A DNA stretch of 64,000 nucleotides from Zhongshania antarctica (GCF_014202945.1 NZ_JACHHW010000004.1:372001-436000); one strand, 5' to 3'; shown: positions 36,289-45,375, counted from the first letter of the stretch. A program made the numbers and translations. The notes: generated by a model from the sequence alone, not told the origin.

Positions 36289-37206
36289 ATGGTATTCACA
36301 GTATTGGCGACTCGCGTATTGGTCTTTCATTTTCTGTTTTTTGTTGTTCAATTCAGCCTTGCATTAGAGGCTTCTAACCGTAGTTGGCAGCTGTCCGCGC
36401 CGGGCAAAAAGGCAATGGCGATTAGCATTTCTAGCGGATTTGATGAGCCTGGAAGGTTAACTCTTAGCATTGATAAGAATAATATTTTTGAACGACCAAT
36501 GAATCGCGGCGAGTTATACGGTGTTTGTCTTGAGAAAAGTACCGATTTTCCAAGTTTTATTGTGGCAGAAGTCCTAGAGGGAGTCGGGCTTGAGCAAGTC
36601 TATGTTCTGAGGAAAGACAATAGCTGGCAATTAATAACACTCCCGAGTGTAGGTGGCGTAGGGAGCGTTGATGAACTTGAAGGCTGCACTACTGCTGCCA
36701 GTAATTGGAGCCTAGATGGCACGACCGTTAATTGCGAATGTGATTTCAGCGGTGTTATCAGGCAGCAATTACAATGGAATAACTGGCATGATTTACTTGG
36801 CGAGTTTCAAACTGGCCTGTATTTAAATGCATCAGCAGCTCAGCTTAATCCAAGGATAATAGAGGACGCTGCTCAAGTGGACCACTTAGTCGCAGAAGCC
36901 CGCGCTAACGAGGTTATTACCTTTGAGGAAACCGTAAACAATCGTCACTGGGTCATTATTGAACATAGAAACCCCATTTACGGATCGGTTTCCCTTGGGA
37001 TGTTTAAACAGGATAAGCAATGGTCTGTTTGGTATTACGTACGGGGAAATAGTAAATCCTTCAATGCGATTAGCGATATTGACCGGCCAAGCGAAAACCT
37101 ACTTTCCGGGACGCTTTGTATTGCGGGCTGCGACTGGTGGGGCAGCTTAGCGAGCGTCGATATTGCTCTTGATACATTAATGTTCGCGGTGGTTGAGCGG
37201 GAATGA
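36289..37206 (+). CDS. Secreted protein of unknown function
   Basis: 305 residues with an N-terminal hydrophobic signal (LVFHFLFFVVQFSLA). Cysteines pair locally (EGCTTAASN, CECDF, CIAGCDWW). Repeated W-rich beta-type segments (SNWSLDGTTVNC, QLQWNNWHDLLGEF, KQWSVWYYVRGN) suggest an all-beta extracellular domain. No known family. Same strand as its neighbours with short gaps. Confidence 0.6.
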   Translation: MVFTVLATRVLVFHFLFFVVQFSLALEASNRSWQLSAPGKKAMAISISSGFDEPGRLTLSIDKNNIFERPMNRGELYGVCLEKSTDFPSFIVAEVLEGVGLEQVYVLRKDNSWQLITLPSVGGVGSVDELEGCTTAASNWSLDGTTVNCECDFSGVIRQQLQWNNWHDLLGEFQTGLYLNASAAQLNPRIIEDAAQVDHLVAEARANEVITFEETVNNRHWVIIEHRNPIYGSVSLGMFKQDKQWSVWYYVRGNSKSFNAISDIDRPSENLLSGTLCIAGCDWWGSLASVDIALDTLMFAVVERE

Positions 37207-37266
37207 ACACACGTTGCTGGTTCCTATCGACGCTAGATCCAGCGCCTTTAGAGTGAAGGGGACTAT

Positions 37267-37692
37267 GTGAACACGTGGACTAGGCTAAAATTGCAGCTGA
37301 CCCTTAAATACTTGCGTTTTATGGCTAGGGCAGCGTCTATTTATTCGCCAAAGAGGGCGTCGATAACCAAATATCGAGCCAGTAAAGTAGGCGTCCAGCT
37401 TGAGATGAATACAGTACTCATGAAGCAATTTAAGGATGCACGAGGTAAACAGAAAAAGTCATTCCACTGGGGCAATATAGGCTGGCAGGTCGAAAATGCT
37501 GCCGCAGAGTGTGAAATAATATTGAGCTCGCCTGATTCGGAGGAGTTAGCACACTATTTTGCCCGAGTTTTGCCCGCTATTTCGGCTTTGGCCAACAGTT
37601 ATCGCTTAAGTCAAATCGATGAAAGTGGCTATGCATTAGCTACGGTACGAGAAATTGAACGTGCGCTAATTGAAACGTCAGCCAAGATGTAA
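37267..37692 (+). CDS. Small basic protein of unknown function
   Basis: 141 residues starting GTG, no signal peptide. The N-terminal 45 residues are strongly basic; the remainder is helical with SEELAHYFARVLPAISALANSYRLS and a closing EIERALIETS helix. AAGGGG lies seven bases before the start. It overlaps no other gene and is followed after 19 bases by a small secreted protein. No family is recognised. Confidence 0.55.
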   Translation: MNTWTRLKLQLTLKYLRFMARAASIYSPKRASITKYRASKVGVQLEMNTVLMKQFKDARGKQKKSFHWGNIGWQVENAAAECEIILSSPDSEELAHYFARVLPAISALANSYRLSQIDESGYALATVREIERALIETSAKM

Positions 37693-37711
37693 AATTAAAA
37701 AAGGTGGAAAC

Positions 37712-38032
37712 ATGAAGCAGATTAAGAGGGCGGCTGTCGCGGCTTTACTCGGATGGAGTGTTTTAGGGAATGCCGCATTAGTACCAGCGGCTGTTCATCT
37801 TAGGGACGTGGAGACGATGCTTGAGTTTATTCGCAAACATCAATATGTAGCGATGGGCCTAGAAAGCATCGATCTATTATCGCTAACGGTTTTCTACAAC
37901 AATAACTGTGAGGCAAAATTCGTGCGGAGCAAGCCTAGCGTGTTAAATCTAGGGCGGCCAGGCCCGCAGCCTGGCATCGTGTTTGAACGCAGTACTTGTC
38001 CATTAACTGAAAACAATGAAGCCTCACAATGA
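37712..38032 (+). CDS. Small secreted protein of unknown function
   Basis: 106 residues from the ATG at 37712, which has AAGGTGG six bases upstream; the longer frame at 37670 has no site. Signal MKQIKRAAVAALLGWSVLGNA. The mature part has two cysteines (NNNCEAKF, ERSTCPL) probably forming one disulfide. It overlaps the next gene by 17 bases. No family is recognised. Confidence 0.6.
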   Translation: MKQIKRAAVAALLGWSVLGNAALVPAAVHLRDVETMLEFIRKHQYVAMGLESIDLLSLTVFYNNNCEAKFVRSKPSVLNLGRPGPQPGIVFERSTCPLTENNEASQ

Positions 38033-38309
38033 TTTTAACCGCAGCAGCGACAGTCACGCACAAGTGAAACCCGTGAGAAAATGGCTATTATTTGGTTTCA
38101 GCTTATTGCTAGTTGAAATATTGATAGCTGCAATCTTACTCAAATTATTTCTGTGGGTTGAACGAGACTACTGTGCACCGTATTTTCGTGCATCTGGGCA
38201 TTGCTACGCGAAATGGTTTACCGTGTTTGAGTCAGCATTCTATGTAGCGTTAGTAGTGCTAATGAGTAGCGCTGTCATTTTACTCTGGCGACAGATCTTA
38301 CGCAGGTGA
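38016..38309 (+). CDS. Small two-helix membrane protein of unknown function
   Basis: 97 residues: hydrophilic 22-residue start, helix LLFGFSLLLVEILIAAILLKLFLW, a short loop with two cysteines (DYCAPYF, GHCYAKW) and a second helix (SAFYVALVVLMSSAVILLW). The cysteine-bearing loop would face the periplasm. It starts within the end of the preceding gene. Confidence 0.55.
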   Translation: MKPHNDFNRSSDSHAQVKPVRKWLLFGFSLLLVEILIAAILLKLFLWVERDYCAPYFRASGHCYAKWFTVFESAFYVALVVLMSSAVILLWRQILRR

Positions 38310-38357
38310 CCAAATATCAAACAAGGTTTAGCTCAGTTCTTTCCTTTATTTAACATA

Positions 38358-38378
38358 ATATACATTATACGAAGTTAT
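38358..38378. repeat. Right arm and part-spacer of a loxP-like site
   Basis: Bases 38360-38378 read ATACATTATACGAAGTTAT, identical to 19 consecutive bases of phage P1 loxP (six spacer bases plus the full 13-base arm). The left arm expected at 38345-38357 matches only 7 of 13 positions, so a complete site is absent. See findings for the sequencing-linker explanation. Confidence 0.75.
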
Positions 38379-38534
38379 GGGTGTTCGGTGTATGATCAAT
38401 CTTAAGCGTTTCTTAATTATTGGCCGTTACGCTAGCTACACTGCGAACCAGCTAATTATATTAACTGCGCGCTATTTGGCTCAGTGAATCATCCGTCGCC
38501 ACATAGCGATCAGCGTGTACTACAGAGAAACCTT

Positions 38535-40166
38535 ATGTCTTTGCCTTATCGCCTAAGCCCGAACCGAATTATCATTGCCGCGGCATTATTCCTCGTTGCC
38601 ACCGCAAATCTGACGTTTTTCCGTGCAGTGCTCGCACTGTATCCTGTGGCAGATAATATGGGCTTTGTGGTGTCGATAGCGATTTTGTTGACCGCTTGTT
38701 TGACGCTCTTGATGTCGGCGTTCAGCTTGGTGTTACCTTGGCGATGGACAGTAAGCCTATTTTTATTAACTGCCGCCGGGACTTCGTATTTTTCGGATCA
38801 GTTCGGCACGGTTATCGATTTAGATATGATTCGTAATGTCTATGAAACCGACGCTGCAGAATCTATTGATTTATTCAGTAGCGGCCTTCTTTTTCGTGTG
38901 TTTTTCCTTGGTGTGGCGCCTGTAGTCTTGCTTTGGTGGCTCCCAACACCAGCGACTGTTTTCGTTCGCGAGAAAGTCTTTCATGCGCTCACTGGCCTGT
39001 TAGCTGTGGGCGTTATGGCTATTTGCGTGTTTGGTTTTAGCAGCCAATACGCAAGTTTTTTCAGGGAACACAAAACAGTTCGCTACTATATTAGTCCGGC
39101 ATACCCTATTTACTCAGCCATGCAGTTTGCCGCTAGCTTTGCGCCAACATCTGCCCCGCTTCCTTTTATGGGCTTAGATGCGATGGCAAATATTTTGGAA
39201 ACCGAAGATGCCCATGCGGAGCTAGTGATCCTCGTGGTTGGTGAAACTGCGCGAGCGGATCATTTTTCCTTAAATGGCTACCAACGAAACACCAATCCCC
39301 GGCTTAGCGTCGAAGCTAATTTAATCAGTTTCAGTAATATTCATTCTTGTGGAACGTCAACAGCGATATCCGTGCCGTGCATGTTTTCTTACTCAGCGCA
39401 TGATGGCTTTGATGTAAAAAGCGCGAGAAACACCGAAAACGGCCTAGATTTGCTGCAAAAAGCCGGTGTAAATGTGCTGTGGCGTGATAATAACTCAGAC
39501 TCTAAAGGCGTGGCAGACAGGGTGCCATTTGAAAATTTTCGCAGTGCCGCGTTAAATCCCGCCTGCGATGAAGAATGTCGCGACATCGGCATGTTGGATG
39601 GCTTGCAGGCCTATATTGACGGTAAAAGTGGCGATATTTTGATTGTGTTACACCAAATGGGGAGTCATGGCCCCGCCTACCACCGTCGCTACCCAGCGGA
39701 ATTTGAAAAATTCACCCCTGCCTGTCAGTCGAATGAGCTCGCCGATTGCACGCAAGATGAGATTATAAATGCCTATGATAATACGATTCTCTACACCGAT
39801 TATTTCCTGTCCCAGGTCATCGCGCTGCTAAAAGCCAATTCGCCAAAGTATGAGGCGGCAATGTTCTATGTTAGCGACCACGGTGAATCCTTGGGTGAGT
39901 CGGGTATTTATTTACACGGCATGCCTTATAGCTTTGCGCCCGAGGCGCAGACTCATGTTCCGGTCATTGCTTGGATAGGCCCATCGTCAGATATTGATTA
40001 CGCGCAGTCACTTGCATTAAGAGATCAGGCAAACTCCCACGATGTGGTTTTTGACACCCTGCTAGCGGTGTTTGAGGTGACGACCGAGCTCTTGCCCGCT
40101 GCCGAGGTAAAATTGGTGGTTCTGGAGGACGAAGAAGACGAGAAGAATCACAATGTCGCCCGCTAA
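38535..40166 (+). CDS. eptA: Lipid A phosphoethanolamine transferase (EptA/MCR family)
   Basis: 543 residues from the ATG at 38535; an in-frame GTG at 38484 is less well placed. Five N-terminal membrane helices and a periplasmic sulfatase-like domain with VVGETARADHFSLNGY (metal site), SCGTSTAISVPCMFS (nucleophile Thr in CGTSTA) and YVSDHGESLGE and YLHG (His/Asp metal ligands). The enzyme adds phosphoethanolamine to lipid A phosphates, which lowers polymyxin binding. It overlaps the following PAP2 gene by 14 bases. Confidence 0.94.
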   Translation: MSLPYRLSPNRIIIAAALFLVATANLTFFRAVLALYPVADNMGFVVSIAILLTACLTLLMSAFSLVLPWRWTVSLFLLTAAGTSYFSDQFGTVIDLDMIRNVYETDAAESIDLFSSGLLFRVFFLGVAPVVLLWWLPTPATVFVREKVFHALTGLLAVGVMAICVFGFSSQYASFFREHKTVRYYISPAYPIYSAMQFAASFAPTSAPLPFMGLDAMANILETEDAHAELVILVVGETARADHFSLNGYQRNTNPRLSVEANLISFSNIHSCGTSTAISVPCMFSYSAHDGFDVKSARNTENGLDLLQKAGVNVLWRDNNSDSKGVADRVPFENFRSAALNPACDEECRDIGMLDGLQAYIDGKSGDILIVLHQMGSHGPAYHRRYPAEFEKFTPACQSNELADCTQDEIINAYDNTILYTDYFLSQVIALLKANSPKYEAAMFYVSDHGESLGESGIYLHGMPYSFAPEAQTHVPVIAWIGPSSDIDYAQSLALRDQANSHDVVFDTLLAVFEVTTELLPAAEVKLVVLEDEEDEKNHNVAR

Positions 40167-40869
40167 GCATATTCAATACACTCTGGCTGCGTTCATTGTA
40201 GTAATACTGTGCTTTGAGTTGAGTAACTTGGATTTATGGATTCAGGGCTTCTTTTACAATGCCAGTAGTCAGCGCTGGCTATTCCAGATAGACGGAAATC
40301 CTTGGCGTCATTTTTTCTTTTACGATGGCCCTAAAAGGCTCTTAATCCTTTTTGAGTTTGCGTTGTTAGCCAGTGTGCTGTTTTTTCGAAAAGCGGCATT
40401 TGTCCAACACTACAAACGTGGCTTACTTATTGTATTGCTTGCCCTGCCCCTTGGCCCAGCCGCTGTATCCTTATTAAAAGGCACTACGAACGTCGCCTGC
40501 CCCTATGCACTGAGTGAGTTCGGCGGCGAGCTGCCCTATCTCAAATTATTTGAACGCTACCCTGCCGAGAAACAGCCAACAAAGCAGCAGCGATGCTTCC
40601 CTGCCGGCCACGCCAGCGCTGGCTTTGCTCTGTTAACGCTTTACTATTTACCTAAGTCACGGCGTCGACGGCGCCAAATGGTAGTCCTAGCGCTAACGGC
40701 AGGTTGGGCCATGGGTGGGTATAAAATGCTCCTTGGTCATCATTTTTTTAGTCACACACTGGCCTCGATGTTGCTGTGCTGGTTAGTGATAAATTGCATT
40801 GCCCTCCTAGTAGCTCCGACCTTGAGCCTTAGCGGACGGAGTTCACTCCAGCAACATAGAGCCTCGTGA
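40153..40869 (+). CDS. PAP2-family phosphatase coupled to eptA
   Basis: 238 residues, six membrane helices. PAP2 motifs: KGTTNVACP (motif 1, with C replacing the usual R before P, as in several lipid A-linked members), CFPAGHASAG (motif 2, SGH-like AGH) and GHHFFSHTLAS (motif 3). Such enzymes remove phosphate from lipid A, undecaprenyl-PP or phosphatidic acid derivatives. The overlap with eptA recalls the mcr-pap2 pairing on mobile colistin elements. Substrate is inferred. Confidence 0.88.
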   Translation: MSPAKHIQYTLAAFIVVILCFELSNLDLWIQGFFYNASSQRWLFQIDGNPWRHFFFYDGPKRLLILFEFALLASVLFFRKAAFVQHYKRGLLIVLLALPLGPAAVSLLKGTTNVACPYALSEFGGELPYLKLFERYPAEKQPTKQQRCFPAGHASAGFALLTLYYLPKSRRRRRQMVVLALTAGWAMGGYKMLLGHHFFSHTLASMLLCWLVINCIALLVAPTLSLSGRSSLQQHRAS

Positions 40870-41471
40870 TGAACTGGAAAGTTTGTTTGGAGATTGGACC
40901 AATAACGGTTAGCCGCTGCTGGCTAAAAAATGCGTCCGCCTCAGCAAAAGGTTTAACAGCACACCGGTAAACTTGCTAATAAAACCACCCTGTGCACTTG
41001 TCGGGGGATAAAAAACGATTACTCACCATAATACCCCTCGCGGCACAAGCTATGATTTAGGCTGCAGGTAAGATGAAATAAACCCCGCTTCGCTTGAAAC
41101 GGCGACCAGCCTCCCCGCCTACTGTATGACTAAGCCAAACGCTTGTTTATAAAGGCTACTTTACGCTAAGCTTGGGCATCTCTTGCATGCAGCCCTTCGA
41201 ACTGAAGGCCTCTTTCGCAGGCGGGTGTCCCTGTAGCAGAGTTGTTTGCTGTGTGAGCGCTGCTGAGCGCCACAATAGGTTGAGTGCAAAAGGGAAAAGA
41301 GCACCGGGGCATTAAAAAGCGGACGTTATTGCTTACTCAACAATGCTAAGCGTGCTAAATTTGCGAAACTTAATTTGGATAGATGCTCACTGGCTTTAGT
41401 GAGCTAATGCAAATATTAAAGACCAACTGCTGTTGCAGCGATTAATACCAAGAAAAATACTTAAGGCCTCT
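40870..41471. other. Non-coding interval (602 bp)
   Basis: Between the PAP2 gene and the antiporter operon. No coding frame is convincing. It holds a hairpin at 41253-41273 (GTG-A-GCGCT, loop GCTG, AGCGC-CAC, an 8-bp stem with one bulge). The length before a cation-antiporter operon would suit a regulatory leader, but I match no known riboswitch. Confidence 0.4.
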
Positions 41472-41942
41472 ATGAAACACACGGTTAGTATTTCTGCGCT
41501 ATTAGCCACTATATGGCTCGCCAATTCCGGCCACTACACCGGCTTATTGCTGTCCTTTGGCGTAGTGTCGGTAGCACTGGTTGTTTGGGTCTGTCATCGC
41601 ATGGACGTAGTTGATCATGAGTCGCAGCCTATTCACTTAACCCGCCACCTTCCTCGGTATTACAGTTGGCTGGTAGTGCAGATCATTATCAGTAACATCG
41701 ACGTAGTAAAGCGCATCTGGCTGGGTAGCAGCACAATTTCCCCTGGCACTAGACGCTTTCCTGTAGGGCAAAAGACCGACATTGGACGGGTTGTCTATGC
41801 TAACTCGATCAATCTTACGCCCGGAACAATTTCTGTAGAACTTTCCGACAGCGAGGTTTTAGTACACGGCCTCACTCAAGCCAACCTTAATGATCTCGAC
41901 GCGGGTGAAATGTCCCGTCGGGTGGATCAATTGGAAAAATGA
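41472..41942 (+). CDS. mrpE: Na+/H+ antiporter subunit E (MrpE/MnhE)
   Basis: 156 residues from the ATG at 41472; the longer TTG start at 41433 adds a basic tail without a ribosome site. Two to three membrane helices followed by RHLPRYYSWLVVQIIISNIDVVKRIWLG and the conserved VVYANSINLTPGTISVEL. First gene of a nine-gene Mrp-type operon; its stop overlaps mrpF. Confidence 0.9.
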   Translation: MKHTVSISALLATIWLANSGHYTGLLLSFGVVSVALVVWVCHRMDVVDHESQPIHLTRHLPRYYSWLVVQIIISNIDVVKRIWLGSSTISPGTRRFPVGQKTDIGRVVYANSINLTPGTISVELSDSEVLVHGLTQANLNDLDAGEMSRRVDQLEK

Positions 41943-42220
41943 TGCTGGCTGTAACAACCTTCACCCTCTTACTGGTTATGGCCATGGCGATGGTTCGGGG
42001 CTTTGCGGGCCCGAGTATCTTCGACCGTGTGCTCGCCGCGAATTTATTTGGCACCAAAACGGTTTTACTTATTGCTGTGCTGGGCTTCTTGTTCGGCAGG
42101 CCAGAGTTTCTGGATATTGCGCTGCTCTACGCGCTAATGAATTTCATCAGTGTGATCGCAATTCTGCGCTATTTTGAACACACTCAGAAAGCTGAGGAAG
42201 GTCGCTCTGCCGATGAATGA
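41939..42220 (+). CDS. mrpF: Na+/H+ antiporter subunit F (MrpF/MnhF)
   Basis: 93 residues with three helices and the MrpF motif GPSIFDRVLAANLFGTKTVLLI and FLDIALLYALMNFISVIAILRYF. The start overlaps the mrpE stop and the end overlaps mrpG by eight bases. Confidence 0.92.
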   Translation: MMLAVTTFTLLLVMAMAMVRGFAGPSIFDRVLAANLFGTKTVLLIAVLGFLFGRPEFLDIALLYALMNFISVIAILRYFEHTQKAEEGRSADE

Positions 42221-42527
42221 TGCAATAGAATTCCTAAGTGGTGCGCTGCTTCTTTTGGGCAGCTTCTTGATTTTTACCGGCGCGCTGGGGGTATTGCGAT
42301 TTCCCGACACCCTCAGTCGCATGCATGCAGCGGGTGTTACCGAAACACTCGCAACCACCCTGCTTCTCATGGGTTTGATGCTATTGGCTGGCTGGAGCTT
42401 GGTTCTTCTCAAGCTGATTATGATTCTATTATTCATTTTGTTTACCAGCCCCACATCAAGCCATGCTTTAGCGAAAGCCGTTTGGCGCCATCAAGAACAC
42501 GAAACAAAGGGAGGTCGCCATGACTAA
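42213..42527 (+). CDS. mrpG: Na+/H+ antiporter subunit G (MrpG/MnhG)
   Basis: 104 residues from the ATG at 42213 (MNDAIEFLSGALLLLG), three helices, with the MrpG signature LRFPDTLSRMHAAGVTETLATTLLL and FILFTSPTSSHALAKAVWR. The frame open from 42174 would lie inside mrpF. Confidence 0.92.
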   Translation: MNDAIEFLSGALLLLGSFLIFTGALGVLRFPDTLSRMHAAGVTETLATTLLLMGLMLLAGWSLVLLKLIMILLFILFTSPTSSHALAKAVWRHQEHETKGGRHD

Positions 42528-43553
42528 TGATAACAATGGCACCGCTGCGGCGGGGAGGGTTTCCCCATAGAACTATTTATCGATCTTGCTTTGCTAAGCA
42601 TGCTGTTCGCTACCGCAATAGGGATTGTGCTCAGCCGCGACCTGATTGCGGTTGTTATGCTAACCGGCATTTACGGGTTTTTGTCGGCGAGTTTTTTCGT
42701 CCTCATGGATGCCGTCGACGTTGCATTTACCGAGGCTGCCGTTGGTGCGGGGATATCGCCGCTACTTATGCTGCTAACCTTAGCAATGGTCGGGCGTAAG
42801 GAACAAGCCAGCCGTAGCCGCAATTTTTTTGCGTTCATACTGGTAACAATCACTGGTGCACTGCTGATTATTGCTACCTTTGGTATGCCGGAATTTGGCT
42901 CAGCCACTGCGCCAGCCCATACACATGTAGCCCCGCGCTATATAGAACAATCTGGCGCCGAAATAGGTATACCCAATATGGTTACCTCCGTGCTGGCTAG
43001 CTATCGTGGTTTTGATACCTTTGGCGAAGTCGCCGTTATTTTCACCGCAGGTATCGGCGTTTTGTCTTTGCTCATGTTAAAACCGGCTCCGAGCCAAGCA
43101 CCTCTAAGCAATGGCGCTCGACACCACACTGTATTGCGTATCGTCAGTAAAATTTTAATTCCGCCAATTCTGTTATTTGCGCTTTATGTGCAGTTTCACG
43201 GTGACTATGGTCCTGGTGGCGGCTTTCAAGCCGGTGTGATATTCGCTGCGGGCATTATTTTATACACCATGTTTTTCGGCGTCGATGTCGCTCAGCAGGT
43301 GGTAAGCTCCGCTCTTTTAAGGGTTCTCGCTGCCTTCGGTGTATTGCTCTACGGATCGGTGGGGCTGGTCTCAATGCTTAACGGCGGTGAGTTCTTGAAT
43401 TACTCAGTGCTGGCCGAGAACCCAATTACCGGTCAACACATTGGCATCCTTGTTATCGAGCTTGGCGTTGGCATTACGGTGGCGGCTGTCATGGTGATGA
43501 TTTTTTATTGCTTCGCCGGCCAGCAGAATAAGCAAGTAGAGGCAGAGGAATGA
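42520..43553 (+). CDS. mrpB: MbhD-MrpB fusion antiporter subunit, start interrupted by a one-base frame break
   Basis: Main frame 42567-43553 encodes an MbhD/DUF4040 domain (LSRDLIAVVMLTGIYGFLSASFFVLMDAVDVAFTEAAVGAG) joined to an MrpB domain (FHGDYGPGGGFQAGVIFAAGII). The best start, ATG at 42520 with AAGGGAGG five bases upstream, is in another frame and reaches a stop at 42568; adding one base in the CCCC run at 42563-42566 joins them as RVSPIELFIDLALLSM. Without that, initiation would have to use a TTG at 42591 that cuts the first helix. The subunit belongs to the membrane arm of the antiporter. Confidence 0.88.
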
Positions 43554-43906
43554 CCTTATTAATGTCCCACTACAACTATTGGATTGTTGTAGCACTGATG
43601 ATGGTTGGTTTTTTCATCGTGATAGCACAGGGTAATCTGGTTAAAAAGATCGTTGGTTTGAATATTTTTCAGACCTCGGTTTTTATTCTTTATATCAGTG
43701 CAGGAAAAATACATGGCGGCAGCGCGCCAATTTTGAATGACAGCATCACCGTCTATTCCAACCCGCTGCCCCATGTTCTCATCCTCACCGCGATCGTAGT
43801 CGGGATTGCCACCACCGCACTGGGGCTGGCACTCGTGATAAGAATCAATAAAGCCTACGGCACTATTGAAGAGTCTGAAATTCAGCAGCGAGACCATTCG
43901 TGTTAA
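43550..43906 (+). CDS. mrpC: Na+/H+ antiporter subunit C (MrpC, NuoK-like)
   Basis: 118 residues, three helices, with LVKKIVGLNIFQTSVFILYISAGKIHGGSAPIL and NPLPHVLILTAIVVGIATTALGLAL, the conserved MrpC/NuoK pattern. The start overlaps mrpB by four bases. Confidence 0.93.
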   Translation: MTLLMSHYNYWIVVALMMVGFFIVIAQGNLVKKIVGLNIFQTSVFILYISAGKIHGGSAPILNDSITVYSNPLPHVLILTAIVVGIATTALGLALVIRINKAYGTIEESEIQQRDHSC

Positions 43907-45375
43907 GCCATTTACCCGTTCTACAAGTTATTCTGCCACTGCTCGGCGCACCCGCCTGCCTGATTCTAGGCCGCGGTAAACTCGCATGGCTATTCGCCCT
44001 GCTTATCAGCGCCCTCAGTTTTTGTATCGCCGCCATGTTGCTGCATACGGTCTACCATCAAGGTGTAATTAGCTATGCCTTAGGTGGTTGGCAAGCGCCC
44101 TGGGGTATCGAGTACCGCATTGATTTACTCAATGCATGGCTGCTATTGATTGTTTCTGGCAGTAGCACGGTTGCGTTACTGGCCGCGCAGAGCAGTATTG
44201 ACGTTGAAATTGCCCCGGAAAAACAAACTATCTTTTTTGTCGCTTGGCTACTTTGCCTCGCTGGCTTACTGGGGATATTGGCGACAGGGGACGCGTTTAA
44301 CGTCTTCGTGTTTTTAGAAGTTTCATCGCTGTCTACTTATACGCTCATCTCACTGGGACCAAAGAGAGAGAGCCTATGGGCGGCCTTTCGTTACTTGATC
44401 ATGGGCACGATCGGCGCGACCTTTATTTTGATTGGCATCGGTCTCATGTACATCATGACCGGCACGCTCAATATGCAAGACTTAGCCCAACGTCTGCCAT
44501 TGGCCAGTGATTCCTCTACCGTATTTACGGCGTATGCTTTTATTATCGTCGGGATTAGTTTGAAGCTCGCGTTGTTCCCACTTCACCTTTGGCTACCTAA
44601 CGCCTACACCCACGCGCCATCGATTGTTACAACCTTCTTGGCTGCAAGCGCCACTAAGGTCGCGCTTTACCTGATGATCCGTTTCACTTACACGGTATTC
44701 CCCAGTCATTTCAGCCAAATCGATATCCCACTTGAGGAAATTTTCATCGTACTGGGTATCACTGGGGTAATCAGCGCGTCAATTGCTGCTATTTATCAGG
44801 CAGACGTAAAACGCGCTATTGCCTATTCCAGTGTGGCTCAGGTCGGTTATATGGTTGTGGGCCTAGGGATTGGCGGTGTCCTGGGGCTGCAGGCTACGCT
44901 GCTGCATGTGTTCAACCATGCACTAATGAAAGCGACCCTTTTTATGGCGCTTGCCGCAATCGCCTGCCGCATCGGCGTCACCACCCTGACCTCAATGCAG
45001 GGCTTGGGTCGAAAAATGCCATGGACCAGTTTCGGTTTTGTGGTCGGCGGACTCAGCATAATTGGTGTTCCGCTTACCGCTGGTTTTATCAGTAAATGGT
45101 ATCTGGTGTCGGCGGCTGCGCTGTCAGACCGGTGGTTATTGGTGTTACTCATCATGATTGGGTCGCTACTCGCGATCGTTTACATCTGGCGGGTTGTGGA
45201 GGCGCTGTACTTTAAGCCAGCTGCCGACAGTACGCCCCTCAAGGAAGCTCCACTGGCAATGCTACTGGCTCTCTGGTTACTGGTATTCGGCAATATTTAT
45301 TTTGGCATTGATACCCGCTTGCCGGTGTCGATTAGTGCCGAAGCGGCGATAGCATTGCAGGAGGGACGCCCATAA
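43900..45375 (+). CDS. mrpD: Na+/H+ antiporter subunit D, first copy (MrpD)
   Basis: 491 residues, about 14 helices, GTG start overlapping the mrpC stop. Contains the Complex-I-like proton-channel motif LALFPLHLWLPNAYTHAPSIVTTFLAASATKVALYLMIRF and the conserved glutamate in NVFVFLEVSSLSTYTLI. Closest to MrpD/NuoM type. Confidence 0.94.
   Translation: MLSHLPVLQVILPLLGAPACLILGRGKLAWLFALLISALSFCIAAMLLHTVYHQGVISYALGGWQAPWGIEYRIDLLNAWLLLIVSGSSTVALLAAQSSIDVEIAPEKQTIFFVAWLLCLAGLLGILATGDAFNVFVFLEVSSLSTYTLISLGPKRESLWAAFRYLIMGTIGATFILIGIGLMYIMTGTLNMQDLAQRLPLASDSSTVFTAYAFIIVGISLKLALFPLHLWLPNAYTHAPSIVTTFLAASATKVALYLMIRFTYTVFPSHFSQIDIPLEEIFIVLGITGVISASIAAIYQADVKRAIAYSSVAQVGYMVVGLGIGGVLGLQATLLHVFNHALMKATLFMALAAIACRIGVTTLTSMQGLGRKMPWTSFGFVVGGLSIIGVPLTAGFISKWYLVSAAALSDRWLLVLLIMIGSLLAIVYIWRVVEALYFKPAADSTPLKEAPLAMLLALWLLVFGNIYFGIDTRLPVSISAEAAIALQEGRP

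Noticed and set aside
42527-42799. 90-codon frame overlapping mrpB
   Set aside because: Arginine/cysteine-rich shadow of the mrpB reading frame.
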